Positions 23,002 through 34,739 of a stretch of 64,000 nt of DNA are shown here, piece after piece. The notes beneath the pieces are model-generated. The model had not been told where the DNA came from and did no database searches. It saw only the letters and a list, made by a program, of their open reading frames with translations. Where the stretch lies: positions 186,001 to 250,000 of the forward strand of contig JAIWNE010000024.1 in NCBI GenBank assembly GCA_025331445.1. Reading direction: 5' to 3'. Every line of letters starts with the position of its first letter. Position 1 is the stretch's first letter. The DNA is from Blakeslea trispora. Taxonomy: Eukaryota > Mucoromycota > Mucoromycetes > Mucorales > Choanephoraceae. The translations under genes and the position numbers were made by a program.

Positions 23002-25156
23002 ATGGACTCTAAGCAGACAACAAGTGGGTTCGGAAAGAACCCTAGACCACCCAAGGTAAATGAAAAATAAACAACTCAATAGTCACAAGTAACTCAAAGC
23101 TTTGTATAGGTCAAGAACAAGAGCGCCGCTCCTATCCAGATTACAGCTGAACAGATTTTACGTGAAGCTCATGATCGTCGTTTAGAGCCTGCACACAGTA
23201 TTCCTCAACAAAAGATTGCCGACTTGGAAGAACTCGAGGAATTTAGACAACGAAAGCGTAAAGAGTTTGAAGATAACATTAGAAAGAATCGTCTGAATAT
23301 CAGCAATTGGTTAAAATATGCCTCTTGGGAAGAAAGTCAAATGGAATTCCAGCGAGCTCGGTCTGTATTTGAGCGTGCACTAGATGTCGAATGGAGAAAC
23401 AACGCTATCTGGCTTCGATATGTAGATATGGAGCTCAAGAACCGTAATGTCAACCATGCCCGGAATTTACTTGACCGTGCCATCACATTGTTGCCTCGAG
23501 TAGATCAGTTTTGGTACAAATACACTTATATGGAAGAGACCCTGGGTGATGTTCCCAAGGCACGTAACGTGTTTGAACGTTGGATGAGTTGGGAACCTAC
23601 AGAGAACGCATGGATGGCCTATATCAAGATGGAGTTGCGATACAACGAGAAGCATCGTGCACGCGCCATTTACGAACGATTTGTCAGTATTCATCCCGAG
23701 CCTGCCAATTGGATTAAATGGGCCAAGTTTGAAGAGGAACACAACAACCTGAATAAATGTCGAGAAATCTATACAGCAGGTCTCGAATTTTTAGGTGAAG
23801 ACAAGCTGGATCAAAAACTGTTGGTTGCCTTTGCCAAGTTTGAGATCAAGGCCAAGGAATACGAAAGAGCACGCGTCATCTTTAAATACGGTCTGGATCG
23901 CCTACCTAAATCGAAATCACAATCACTCTATAACCAATACACCAACTTTGAAAAGCAATATGGTGATAAAGTAGGCATTGAGGATGTGGTGATCGGTAAA
24001 CGACGTGTACAGTATGAACAAGAGATTGAAGAGAGTCCCAAAAACTATGATATATGGTTTGATTATGCAAAGTTAGAAGAATCAGCAGGTGACCCTGTGC
24101 GTGTTCGTGAGGTCTATGAACGAGCCATTGCACAGGTGCCACCAGCTGAAGAGAAGCGATACTGGAGACGCTATATCTATCTATGGATCAACTATGCACT
24201 TTACGAAGAACTCGAGAACGAAGATGTAGAACGCACACGTCAAATCTATGAACAATGCATTCAACTGATACCACACAAGAAATTTACATTTGCCAAGATT
24301 TGGCTGCTGTATGCACAATTCGAGATTCGCCAGCTGGACGTGGTGCGTGCTAGAAAACTGTTGGGCAGGGCTATTGGTATGTGTCCTAAAAACAAGCTAT
24401 TTAAGGGTTATATCGACTTGGAATTTCAACTGAGAGAATTCGACCGATGTCGTACCATCTATACAAAGTTTATCGAACACGACCCTTCCAATTGTTCTGC
24501 ATGGATTCAATTTGCCGAATTGGAAAAGAATGTGCTGGATGAAGTGGATCGATGCCGTGCCATCTTTGAATTGGCTGTAGCTCAAGAAGATCTGACCATG
24601 CCTGAATTAGTGTGGAAGGCTTATATTGATTTTGAAATTGGTGAAGAAGAATACGAAAAGACAAGAGATCTCTATTACCGTCTATTAGAGAGAACAGAGC
24701 ATGTCAAGGTGTACATCAGTTTTGCTCAGTTTGAACTGTCTATACCTTATGCAGAAGGTAGTGATGAAGGTGCTGTTCGGGCCAGAACTATCTTTGAAAA
24801 GGCATTTGATAAGATGAAGCAGAAGGGATTAAAGGAAGAGCGTGTGTTACTGCTTGAGGCCTGGAAGGACTTTGAAGAGAATTACGGTAATGAAACATCT
24901 CAAGAGGCTGTCAAGAAGAAGATGCCCAAGGTAGTCAAGAAGAGAAGAAGAGCAGCCGATTCAACTGATGATAATGTTGTCTGGGAAGAATACTTTGATT
25001 ACATTTTCCCTGATGATGAAGATCAAAACCGTTCTCTCAAGTTTTTACAAATGGCTCAAGCATGGCAAGCAAAGGTAAGAGAGAAAGAAATTGTAGTACA
25101 ATGACAGAATAACTTATTATGAAATATAGCAAAAAGGATCCGAAGATACTTTGTAA
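23002..25156 (+). CDS. CLF1: Pre-mRNA splicing factor Clf1 / crooked neck (HAT repeats)
   Basis: Core spliceosome protein of the Prp19-associated complex. Exons 23002-23055, 23110-25074 and 25130-25156 give 681 aa, the size of Clf1/CRNKL1. After a short N-terminus the chain has [20 protein letters not shown] and [19 protein letters not shown], then about 15 half-a-TPR (HAT) repeats with W..Y/A..E patterns such as [20 protein letters not shown] and [10 protein letters not shown]. The second intron (25075-25129; GTAAGA to ATATAG) is optional on sequence alone: spliced, the tail is [13 protein letters not shown]; unspliced, the frame ends at 25104 with VREKEIVVQ. The splice signals are good, so I prefer the spliced form. 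A basic patch (KKRRRA) near residue 628 may help nuclear import. It converges on the ALDH gene with a 78-bp gap. Confidence 0.96.
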
Positions 25157-25234
25157 TAAAAAAAAAAGAGAATCTATGTGTGTGCTTTATTCAACAGTCA
25201 TTTACAATAAAGCAAATACAGAATTTTTTTTTTA

Positions 25235-27196
25235 TCAATCTTCTTTTTTACCAAGTACTTTACAGGCAGATTTGTAGAATTGAGAGATAGATTTGGCCTT
25301 GTCTTGAAATTTATCAGGCAAGCCCATGGTTAACAATCTAAACATGTTGAGTTTGTCTTCAGTATAAGGTGGATAACGAGCAGACATGATATTTTCAAAT
25401 CCTGAAGGCTTGATCATTGTACTGCGTTCGTGTGTAAATGTTTCGAATGATTTGGGACCATGATAAGCACCCATACCACTTGGACCGACACCGCCAAAAG
25501 GCATTGACAGTTCTTGTACTTGCATCAATACATCATTCACCACAACTGTACCTGATTGAGTATTATCCAAAACTAAATAAAACAAGTTGGCTTTTTTGTC
25601 TTCCAGTTTAAAGTTTTTTTTTTGTATACTTTACTCTTTTCATGGGTGGCTTTATTGTCTGTAAAGACATAGAGTGCTAAAGGTGAATCACTAAAGAAAA
25701 GAAAATAAATCTCTGTCTTTCTTTTTCTTTTTTCTTTTTAAGGTTACCCTTGATTCACAATACGAATAGATTCATCAAGATCTTGTACAGGTACAATAGG
25801 TAAAATAGGGCCAAAAATTTCTTCTTCCATTAAGGGATGTCCTTGGGATGGTACAGGATAGACAACAGTAGGAGCAATATACAAGTCTTTTTCATCTGTT
25901 TGGCCTCCAACTACAATATGTTCAGGATCGATCTTGTTCAATAAACCCTGAAGGGCAGAAAAACGACGTTGACTGATGATACGACAGAATGAATCAGAGG
26001 ATTGAGGATTATCTCCATACCAGTCAGAGAGAGCCTTTTTACAATGTTGAATAAACTCCTCTGCTTGTTCTTTTTGAACCATCACATAGTCAGGTGCCAC
26101 ACAGATCTAGTTGTCTCTTGTTTAACATGACATCTCTTTTTTTTTTAATCTAAATGTTACCTGTCCTGCATTAAAGATTTTACCCCACATAATTCGACTG
26201 GCTGCTGTCTGTAAATTAGCATCAGGTGCTACAAATACAGGTCTAAAGAGAGAAAAAATCAGGACCGCTTGAGAAAGGTGAAAGGTGATACTTACGATTT
26301 GCCTCCAAGTTCAAGTGTGACAGGTGTCAAATGCTTAGAAGCAGCTTGCATCACGATTTTTCCTACCATACCATTACCTGTATAAAAGATATGGTTGAAC
26401 TTTTGCTCGAGCAAGACAGTCGTTTCTGGGATACCACCCTCTACAACACAATAAGCTTCTTTGTTTAGATATTGAGGAATTGTGTTGGCAATGAAATTGG
26501 AAGTATGACTTGCTACTTCAGATGGCTTGAAAGAGATGAATTAAAAAAAAAATGAATTGTTAAGGATAAAGCTTACCTTCATAATAACACAGTTACCAGC
26601 TGCAATAGCACCAACCACAGGCAATAATAACAGGTGAATCTTTTTTTGGGTTTGAAAAAAGAAACTAAGTGTAATTGATAAACATCATGTAGTGTTGATA
26701 CTTACTGGATAATTCCAAGAACCAATGATAAGGACTACGCCTTTAGGTTCTTTTCGGACAGTACATTGATCCATAGAATTCATTTTGAATTGGGGCTTTA
26801 CGATACTTGTCTTTGATAACTGATCCAAATTCTAATGTGAGGGGTTGGAAAAATAAGACATTTATCCTATTCTTTTTTTTTTTTTTGTTTCTTACTTGTA
26901 GCATAAAATCAATTTCTGCAACAACAGGTGCTATTTCACCTATCAATGTCTCAAGTTTATGTTTTCGAAAGTCTTTGTGAATAGCATCTATAATCTCATC
27001 TTCTTTTTCCTTGAAAAAGAGCTTCAACTGAGTAAGCTGCTCTTTACGGAATGCCTTATTTTTTGTCAAGCCTATAAAAGAAAGACTGAGTTTATTGTCT
27101 ATGATGCCTTGAACTCAAGGGTATATTATTACCACTTTGAAAAGTATTTTGCAAAGAGCAAACAAGTTCTTTAATGGTAGATGCGTTTGTAGACAT
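25235..27196 (-). CDS. Fatty aldehyde dehydrogenase, ALDH3 family (Hfd1-like)
   Basis: NAD(P)-dependent oxidation of medium and long-chain aldehydes to acids. Nine exons (27196-27133, 27071-26896, 26831-26706, 26639-26577, 26525-26296, 26242-26161, 26106-25748, 25690-25635, 25572-25235) give 497 aa. Visible catalytic parts: Asn120 in SWNYP, Glu215 in TLELGGKSP, and the nucleophile Cys249 in GQICVAPDY. ALDH3-type motifs include [43 protein letters not shown] and [16 protein letters not shown]. The C-terminus lacks the membrane helix of animal FALDH. In yeast the counterpart Hfd1 acts in sphingolipid breakdown and coenzyme Q precursor supply; that role is inferred. Exons are short, and splice phases all agree. 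Confidence 0.95.
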
Positions 27197-28147
27197 GATA
27201 GGAAACAATTAAAAGAAAGAAAGAAAGAAAAAAAAGAGGAGCCAAGTCAAAACACTTTATATAGGCGAGTTTTTTTTTTCAAGTTAAGCTTTGTTTTTTT
27301 ATCTTTATGCATTTAATTTTCTTTTTGCCCACCTCCTATCTTTTTTTAAGCCTACAAATTGATTTGGTTATAGTTGAGTCATACATGATGTTGTTGTTGT
27401 TTTTTTTTCTTTTTTAGCTCATATGAATTTTTGTTTCTACCATTGATGTATTTTGAATTTAGAATTGGGAACACAGATAATACAAGTCAAGTTACACCAA
27501 GTCATTCTTGACTTGAAATATACACGCCATTATTCGTGTAACCTTGGACAGATCGACTCCTGCTTTTAAAAAAAAGAAAATGATCAATTCGATAGCATGG
27601 TATTTTAAAGGTATTCTTTTACTTATGGTTGACAACGAACCAGTTATGAGCTTATATATCCAAGTTCAAACCATATCCATGTATTATACGCGTCTTTTTT
27701 TTCGGGTTTCTTTTAATTGATAGTCTGCAAAAAAAAAAGGTTAAAAAGGTTTAGCCACCAAGAAGATAATCTTTCTTTGCCGGATTGCCGAAATAGGATA
27801 ATAAAATTTACATCATCTTTTTTTACCCTTTTTTTTTTGTAACAAAAATACCATCTCTTGCTGTTGAAGCTTTTGTTTCATTTGCGACATAAGAGAATAG
27901 GAAGAGTAATAAACGCAAATGACTTTATGAATAGTGTATACGTTCAATTGTACACTCCAAGCAACAGATGATAAGCCCTCTAAAGCTTCTAATTGGTTTT
28001 GAACAAGAACTTCTAAAGTACATCAAGATGAGTTCCTCTGATTGACGCGCTTTATACAGTCATTTCATCCTACAATTATAAGAAAACAATATATTCAATC
28101 TATTTAAACAGAAGCGATACATCAAAGACCTTCTGGAAACATTACTC
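27197..28147. other. Intergenic, no gene seen
   Basis: Spacer upstream of the ALDH gene, with (GAAA)n just after its start and long T runs. No frame of protein-like composition on either strand. Confidence 0.5.
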
Positions 28148-28318
28148 GTCATTCAATAATGTAATTTGTTTGAGCGAACAAAGCTTTTGATTGCCAATTG
28201 ACAATCATCAGCTATGACCTTTAAAGTTATTAAATTTCTCTATGCTCTTTGCTCTGTCATTTGAAGTTTAAACCCATTCTTTGAGTCATAAGCAAACAAC
28301 TGCAATCTATGACAAACT
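28148..28318. repeat. Dispersed repeat, copy B
   Basis: Same-strand relative of 2889-3078, about 25 kb away. The match is strong over the first 70 bp (TTGAGCGAACAAAGC, TGATTGCCAATTGACAATCAT) and over the last 60 bp (TCATTTGAAG, ATTCTTTGAG, CTGCAATCTATG), with a less alike, differently sized middle. No transposase sequence is next to this copy, so it is either a deletion derivative or a non-autonomous family member. Confidence 0.65.
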
Positions 28319-28749
28319 AACTTGAATCCACATAGCGTGTTGCAACAAGTCTCTTTTTAGCAATGAAGTATACTAATTTCATAAAAAAAAAGGGCTCCAA
28401 TGTGGTAACTGTATATTTGGAGCACTAAGAATTTCTTTTTCAAGATGTTTTACAACCCTAATCAATCTCAACTTCCATTCAAACTATTCTCAAAAGTAGC
28501 CTAAGAAGAAAAGTGTCTGACACAGTCTATCTTCAAGCGATATGAGACTTGATCCATGACTCAGCCTTCACCATTTGCAAAGACTCTGACTTATTAACAT
28601 GTGCGTATCTCTATCATAACACAATAGATATGAGTAGAATTCTTTTCTGCCACACGTGTATCGGCTGTTTAATTTTTTTTTCCTGTTAACCATGCAATCT
28701 TTCTTACTGCTCTTTCTCTTTCCATTTTTTTTTTTTTGTTTGTTTGTCA
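28319..28749. other. Spacer before AIG1-like gene
   Basis: AT-rich spacer, no protein-like frame. It ends with long T tracts (about 28673-28739) interrupted by CTCTTTCTCTTTCC, a pyrimidine-rich leader that runs into the next start codon. Confidence 0.5.
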
Positions 28750-29621
28750 ATGTCAAAAGCAACTAATATTCTGCTATTGCTCTTTGGTCTCTGTACAAAT
28801 CTATATGGATTGTATGGTGTTCGTATCGGACTTCCTTTAGTTGGATATGGGGGTCATTACCAGGTAAATTAAATGCATGCATATCTGTTTATACATTATC
28901 CTAAAGAGACATAAAAAAAAAAGTTCTTGACGATCATTGCCCTATCTATATCTACTGTCTGTTTTGCTGCTCGTATTGTTTATCTATTGACTGGATTTTT
29001 CAAACGTAAATCTTTGGACCTGATCATTTGAAAATCATTGACTTATTTCTTTTCTTTATGAAGCCTTCTATGAGGCATTAATTGCCATAGCAACTCCTGT
29101 AAGTAACAAGCTATCATTCTAAACGCGTTTATTAAAAAAAAGGGAAATGGATTAGATTGAGAGCTTAGTGAGTGTATTGTATTGGCCAATTGTGCTCTAT
29201 GACAGAAGCTTGTTGATACCAGAAGGAACCATCCTTGATTTACCACTGCGTCTGGATTTATGCTTACACTTGATCCCTACTATCGTTTCCTGGCTAGACT
29301 TGATGATATTCAACAAAGAATTCAAAAGATCACCTTATCACATCTTATCTATTTATGCATTTGCAATGTTTTACTTTGTCTGGGTCAATCATTGCTATAA
29401 CCAGAACGGATATTGGGTTTATCCTATATTTGCTTTATTCAAGAACGATGCTCAAAGAGGTGCACTCTTTATCTTTAGTGCTTGGGTATGCTCGTTGTTA
29501 TACAAGTCAGGTAAGAGGAAACTAACTGAAGGATTCAATTCTATACTCATGTTGGGGAAATTTTCATGTAGTGGTCAAAAGCCATGCTTGGTTCCATGCC
29601 TCTAAAAAGAAGGTTGAATAA
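28750..29621 (+). CDS. AIG1/FAR-17a-like multi-pass membrane protein
   Basis: Five exons (28750-28863, 28924-29005, 29064-29098, 29156-29510, 29572-29621) encode 211 aa with about six hydrophobic helices. The pattern fits the AIG1/ADTRP family: an N-terminal helix, ALIAIATPIESLVSVLYWPI, then LPLRLDLCLHLIPTIVSWLD, YFVWVNHCYNQNGYWVYP, and a last helix before a basic tail. In animals AIG1 and ADTRP are membrane threonine hydrolases that cleave fatty-acid esters of hydroxy fatty acids, using a Thr and a His; the Thr after IA and the His in HLIP are candidates here by position only. The acceptors before exons 2 and 4 lack a good pyrimidine tract but keep frame and family motifs. It converges on the GT62 gene, with only 51 bp between stop codons. 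Confidence 0.85.
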
Positions 29622-29672
29622 AAAGTTGTGTGTATTAAATAATAAAGGGTATTTTTTTTTAAGAGTTTAAAA

Positions 29673-30836
29673 TTAATCGTTTTGAATATGATAAATGATG
29701 TATCCTGGAAGGCCATACACAGAAAATCCCATAGATTTTGCCATTTTAGCAAAGCCTTCAGTCTCTACTTGGTGTTGATAGGTAAATGCTGGGAAATTAG
29801 CCCCTTCACGATGCACATGGGCCTTCACTAAGGTAAACGTAGCACCTACACCATCTAATGGCACTTTGTAATCCTTTGGAACATCTGTAGGCATATCAAC
29901 CATCTAAGGAAAAAATATGGTAAACAATAAAGCTAACAATAACAAAATTAAATATAGAAATAAACATACCAAATAACGCTGCGTGGGGAATTCGTAATAT
30001 CCTTCTAGTAAAACAAAATCTTCCTCCAAGTTTTCTTGTATCTTTTTTGATTCTTCTGTCTCTTGCCAGTTATTTTTATCATAAGCCCAAAACGCATGGT
30101 CTTCTCTCTGTAGGAGACAGTTGGGCACTACCACATCGCCATCAGCTGCCATTAAATCTTCAAAGATAGTCTCAGGGTATTCTACCACATCCACATCGAT
30201 CCAGGCAACCCAGCTGATATCTGATCTCATAGCAGCTGACAACAGCCAATTGCGAGATCGAGCCATGATACTCCGTCTTAATGGCTGCATTTCATAGGTG
30301 TGTCTTCTTTCACTTGGCAACTCAAAATCAAAGTCCTTTTGATAGATCTTGATGGAATTGAAAGGTTGGTTTTTCCAGTTCCATTTGTTTCTTGATTGGA
30401 GTTGGTTAATGTGCCGTTCCAGAGAGCCTAATGTGTCATCACTGGAGTCAGATACTAAGAAACCGATTGAGATCAAATGGTTTGGATAAGATGTTCTGTC
30501 CAACAATTCAAAGTAGCGGTCCAGATAACGCTCAGCGTCCTTCAATGGTGTAAGAACCAAGATCTTTTCTTTCTTTTGCTTGGCTTTAGTGGATGAGGAT
30601 GAGAGCTTGTTGAAATCAGTAAACAGGCTGTTTTTGTTGGCTGAAATAGACAATGAGGGTATATTTAATGGAAGAATATGACTTTTGTTTTCATTGTATT
30701 TAGCACAGCTAAAATCATTAGGTTGTATAGTAAAGGAGAAAAGGCTTGAAAGATAGAGAATAAATAAGGTTGCTATTATGGCTGAGACAACAAGAATCTT
30801 TTTTGGACTCTTATTTGGACTAAACACAAATGACAT
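29673..30836 (-). CDS. GT62 mannosyltransferase (Anp1/Van1/Mnn9 family)
   Basis: Golgi type II membrane enzyme that extends alpha-1,6-mannose chains on N-glycans. Two exons (30836-29970 and 29903-29673) encode 365 aa. After a short cytosolic part come a signal anchor (ILVVSAIIATLFILYLSSLF, residues about 15-35) and a stem. The catalytic domain starts at EKILVLTPLKDAERYLDRYF; it has IGFLVSDSSDDT, the metal-binding DxD in WVAWIDVDVVEYP, NCLLQREDHAFWAYDKNNW, then GVGATFTLVKAHVHREGANFP and the GLPGYIIYH end. All are GT62 landmarks. The start used is the Met at MSFVFSPNKS; the frame is open further upstream without another ATG. Which of Anp1, Van1 or Mnn9 it matches cannot be told by eye. Confidence 0.93.
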
Positions 30837-31806
30837 TGGAATAGAGGAAAAGACAGAGAACAAGAGAGAGGAAGAAAGAAAGAGAAGAAATTGATGTTTT
30901 GCAGCCTTTCTTTTTTTTAAGGGGGAGAAAACTAGTTAAGCGGAAGTTGCTTTTTAAGAATTTTTCATCTACGCCACGTTAGGCTAACAATTGTGTTTAT
31001 TTTTTTTTACAAGCCTTTTCTTTTGCTCTTTTTGGTTTAGACTAGTGCTTAAAGATGCCTGAGTTCAGTTTCCGTACTGTCTTCTTTAGAGATAAACAAG
31101 AAAGGCTTTCATCTTTTGGGCTAATAAAGTAAGAGAAAGGGGAGAAAGCCAAGAAGGACAATTACACAATTCAAGATCAAGACAGACTACTATATTCGCA
31201 TATTAAACACACAGAACACAACTTTTTGTTAATTTCAACAAGCGAATCATTGATAGCCCTTCCTTTTTCTTTCTAATCAACTATATTCGCATTGCAAGTT
31301 ATCTGGAACAGGACAACCATTTTTGAAGACAAGTTTTACAACAAAAGCAATTCGCCCTCGAGACTTTTTTTTTTCTATTCGAGATAGACCAAGAACAGCA
31401 GTAGCGTTAAATCTCCAATAAAGACCCTCGATCCAATAAAAGCGCAATGGGTATACTTGTATATTACAACGATGGCTATTTGTTTTACCATTCATTATCT
31501 TTTCTGATTGTTGCTTTTCTTCTACATTTTCTTAATCAACATTCGGGGCTGTAATTGTTAAAGTTGTCATTGAGAAAAGGAAAAGAGATAAAGATGGTGT
31601 TTATGACAAAAAAATATATAATTTATCTGCCAAGTCAAGAGATTTGAGCAAGATTAAAGAGAGGGGTTTTATTCAGTGCAAGGATGGAATGTCAATATAT
31701 ATGTGGTAACACAGAACAAGATCTGTATTTGATTTAGTAATATATTGATGTATGTCCAATACGATCAATATATATACAAATAAAAATACAAAAGTAAAAA
31801 AAAAAA
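30837..31806. other. Spacer; one doubtful 72-codon minus-strand frame
   Basis: AT-rich spacer upstream of the GT62 gene. A minus-strand frame at 31277-31495 begins at an ATG (MNGKTNSHRCNIQVYPLRFY) and ends CPVPDNLQCEYS with four Cys. Its residue mix is more protein-like than its surroundings. With no known relative visible, it may be a small gene or another remnant; see the neighbouring decayed gene. Confidence 0.4.
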
Positions 31807-33405
31807 TCAATGTCTGGCTGCACAGTATCGTACATTTCTTCTTTTTCCTTCTTCTTCATCAGGCAACAATATGCCGTAATTGGCTCCCCGAATTGGCTTC
31901 TTGATTTCTTCATTCACAAAGGAAAGAAGATCATCATCTTTGCCTTTTTTTGCCCAAGACGCTGCTTGCTTTGGTTTTTCTATGCTCCTTTCTCATATGA
32001 TCGATGTTCTTTGTCAGATTTGAAAGCATTCTTTATGATTTTTTTAGTACCAAAAAAAAGGACAGTTTGTAAACTATTCATGCTATCGCTTACCTCCAAC
32101 AATCAAACTAGAACCACCCAACGAGAGAACCTCTTCTTCATCATTCCAGCTCAAAGAAACGTTCGATTTATATACTTTTTTTCAAAAGTGTAAAGCTTTT
32201 CACTGCAAATCTTTAAGATCCATTAATAGATTTGCTCTCCTGAGAGATAAAGAATACCTCAAGCATGAACAAAGGCAATTCTCAAGCTCATAGCAGAGCT
32301 GAGTTTGGCTTTATAGCTTTGCTTGATTATGCCATTCAGCATTTTCAAAGCATCAAAGCAGCCTTTGACATGGTCATATGCAAATTGGGATGTGTCTTTG
32401 AGCAAATACTTGCCCCAAAGAATCCAACAACAGGATCTCCATATCATGGTACATGACAATACCGTTGGCCTTGTACTCTTCTTCGTTGCATAGGAGCACA
32501 TGCTCGCCACAAGCAAAAGAGATATCATTGGTTTTCAAAGATTAAAAAAGCCAACTCATTCATGGGCCAAAGCAGAGTATGGCTGTAGTTGGCTTCGCTG
32601 ATTGAGAGGCGCTTCTTAAGGTCTTTCTTAAATAAGCAAGGCCTTAAAGAAAACAAACATTAGAGTTTATATGGTATGAAATAATCAAGACATACATGAA
32701 AAGAAAGAACTCTGTGACAAGCGCCGGTAAGGTGCTGTTCTTGTTCACGTCAGTAGCTTGTTGATTTGATCCTTTTATTTCGCATTAGACATACAAAAAG
32801 TAAGTTAGTATGGTTCTGCGAATAAAAAAACCAATCGTTTCAAGTGTATTATTACCGTTTGCATTAGTAAAAAAAAAATATTGCTCAACATCATCATTGC
32901 AAGCAACCAAAGGACTCTCAACCTTCTAATCACCAAGCCCAACATGATCATACAACTCATCAGGCACATACTGACTGCAGCGAATGAAATAGCCGCATTG
33001 TATGATATGATTTTTCTCCAAGCTATGCATGATGATCGGCTACTTTCTCTTTTATACAAATCGAACAGACTATAAACCTACCAGTACTGATGATATGTGC
33101 ATTAATTCAAGTACTGGCGCCATGCTTTCCAGAAACCTTCTTCATCTTTGACATCCCAACAACTAGCTTCTTCAGTGTGATTGATTGTCTGTAGTAGAAT
33201 GATATAGTTTAGTAAGGTCATGTAGTTTTATCAATATTAATTTTACCTTTCTCTTCACACCTCTTCGTGTGCTGTCTGTATGGTTGTCTGGATAAAAACA
33301 TAGATTTAGAATTACAAGCACATAAAGGTATGAAAATATTGAGCAATTAAACCATTCTGTATCATTGTTAAAAACAACTGAACCATAGCTCACTCCAATG
33401 TTCAT
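31807..33405 (-). pseudogene. Decayed multi-exon gene of a probable Mucorales-expanded family
   Basis: On the minus strand a series of coding-like blocks lie in the same order but in different frames. From upstream: MNIGVSYGSVVFNNDTEW to GVKRK (33405-33247); after a plausible intron, EEASCWDVKDEEGFWKAWRQ (33186-33102, then TAA); IIQCGYFIRCSQYVPDELYD, a TAG, KVESPLVACNDDVEQYFFF (about 33015-32810); KKDLKKRLSISEANYSHTLL and WPMNELAF (32642-32545); FACGEHVLLCNEEEYKANG; FDALKMLNGIIKQSYKAKLS with SLRIAFVHA (to about 32259); and SFVNEEIKKPIRGANYG with ILLPDEEGKRRNVRYCAARH (ends 31807). Stops and frameshifts separate several blocks, while others are joined by proper GT-AG introns. The FVHA region followed by a Trp-containing block resembles a large uncharacterised protein family I recall from Rhizopus-type genomes. 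No function is known to me. Confidence 0.55.
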
Positions 33406-34600
33406 TCTGAACTTGGAAAGTCTAAAGTGTAAACACTGCTTTAGTTTTTCTGTTTCTCAGACATCTTTTTAGCTCTTGAATGGATGACTTGGCGCGTTTT
33501 CTAAGAAAAGAACAACTATTCACTTTGATTAGTACAGATACGAGACAGCAATCATGCTAAACTATATGTCTTTTTCCAAGCTATTTCTCTTTTGTATATT
33601 ATACAGATAAGAAGACGCGTTTCATGTGTAGGTCTAAGCAGTTGTTATTAGATAGCTTATGATTTACTGAACAGCTTTTTTTACCTTTGTATATAAAGTA
33701 TTCATTTTTTATAATTATTAGAGAAGAGAAAAGAACATTTTCTTCTTTGTTTTTATAGAGCAGATTGACCACATTACTGATCAATTGTCTAATATATTGA
33801 TTGTTTGTTTGTCATTTGTGTAGATTGGTCTGGGATCTTGTTTTATATCAACGGGCGTGTTTGGTAATACAAAAAGACCAACTTCTTATCCTTAGTACGA
33901 AAAGAGAGAAGAGTTGGCATAGATCATTTGCCGTGATTACTATTCATTGTTCTGCTGTGAAGGGGGAAAATAGGATGACTTATTAGTGCTCTTGTATCAA
34001 TAAAACAACACAATCTAATTTGCTAATCATGACATTCAAACAGCTATACAGCATTCATGCTTATTTGTTCTTGTTTTAATAGTTGTGTTCGTCCTATATA
34101 GCTTCTCTAAGCTTAAAGGCATCAGTTGGCCCCTCCCATTCTTCAGAAAGACATTTTTCATGTCCAGTACTTGTCTTAATCCTTAACAAGAATGACCTTG
34201 AGAATGCGAGAGAAACAGAGGATCTTGGTTCATCATCTGAGAACCAATCAACAAGAAATCGCTTTGAGAAGTTGCTTGGTATCTTTATCGAACATCGTTG
34301 ATTTTAGGCTTTTGACAGCACATTTGAAAGCTAGCACTTTGGTTGGTTTTTTTTATACTGCTTAACAGAGTACAAAAAGTGGATTCAAAAGAGAACAAAC
34401 TCACTAAACAACCTTTCACTACTGTCAGATTTTTGGATCACAGTCAACTCAATATATATTTGCTTTGCTGACATTAAATCAAGAGAAGATCACTATCTTA
34501 TTTGGTAATTTAATGTTTAATAGACACAAAAAAAAAGTAAATTAACTGGCAGACATTTATTCTGACAACAAATCAAGCAAACAAGTTTCTGTTGGGTTTG
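33406..34600. other. Intergenic, no gene seen
   Basis: AT-rich spacer right of the decayed gene's 5' end. Short frames (60-72 codons) exist, such as 34083-34301 on the plus strand, but they have no motif and no supporting splice pattern. Confidence 0.4.
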
Positions 34601-34739
34601 TGATTTACATGGAAGAATTTTTCAAGCACCTAAACAGAAAATAAAAAAGAGTGATAAAGACAAAGCATAAAGAAAAATACCATGTAGATCTTTTCCAAAA
34701 AGATGATACACACACTTTTCTTTAGTTCATTTGCGGATA

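Noticed and set aside
31807..33405. Treating the minus-strand blocks as a working gene
   Set aside because: Several stops and frame changes remain after using every good splice site I could find.
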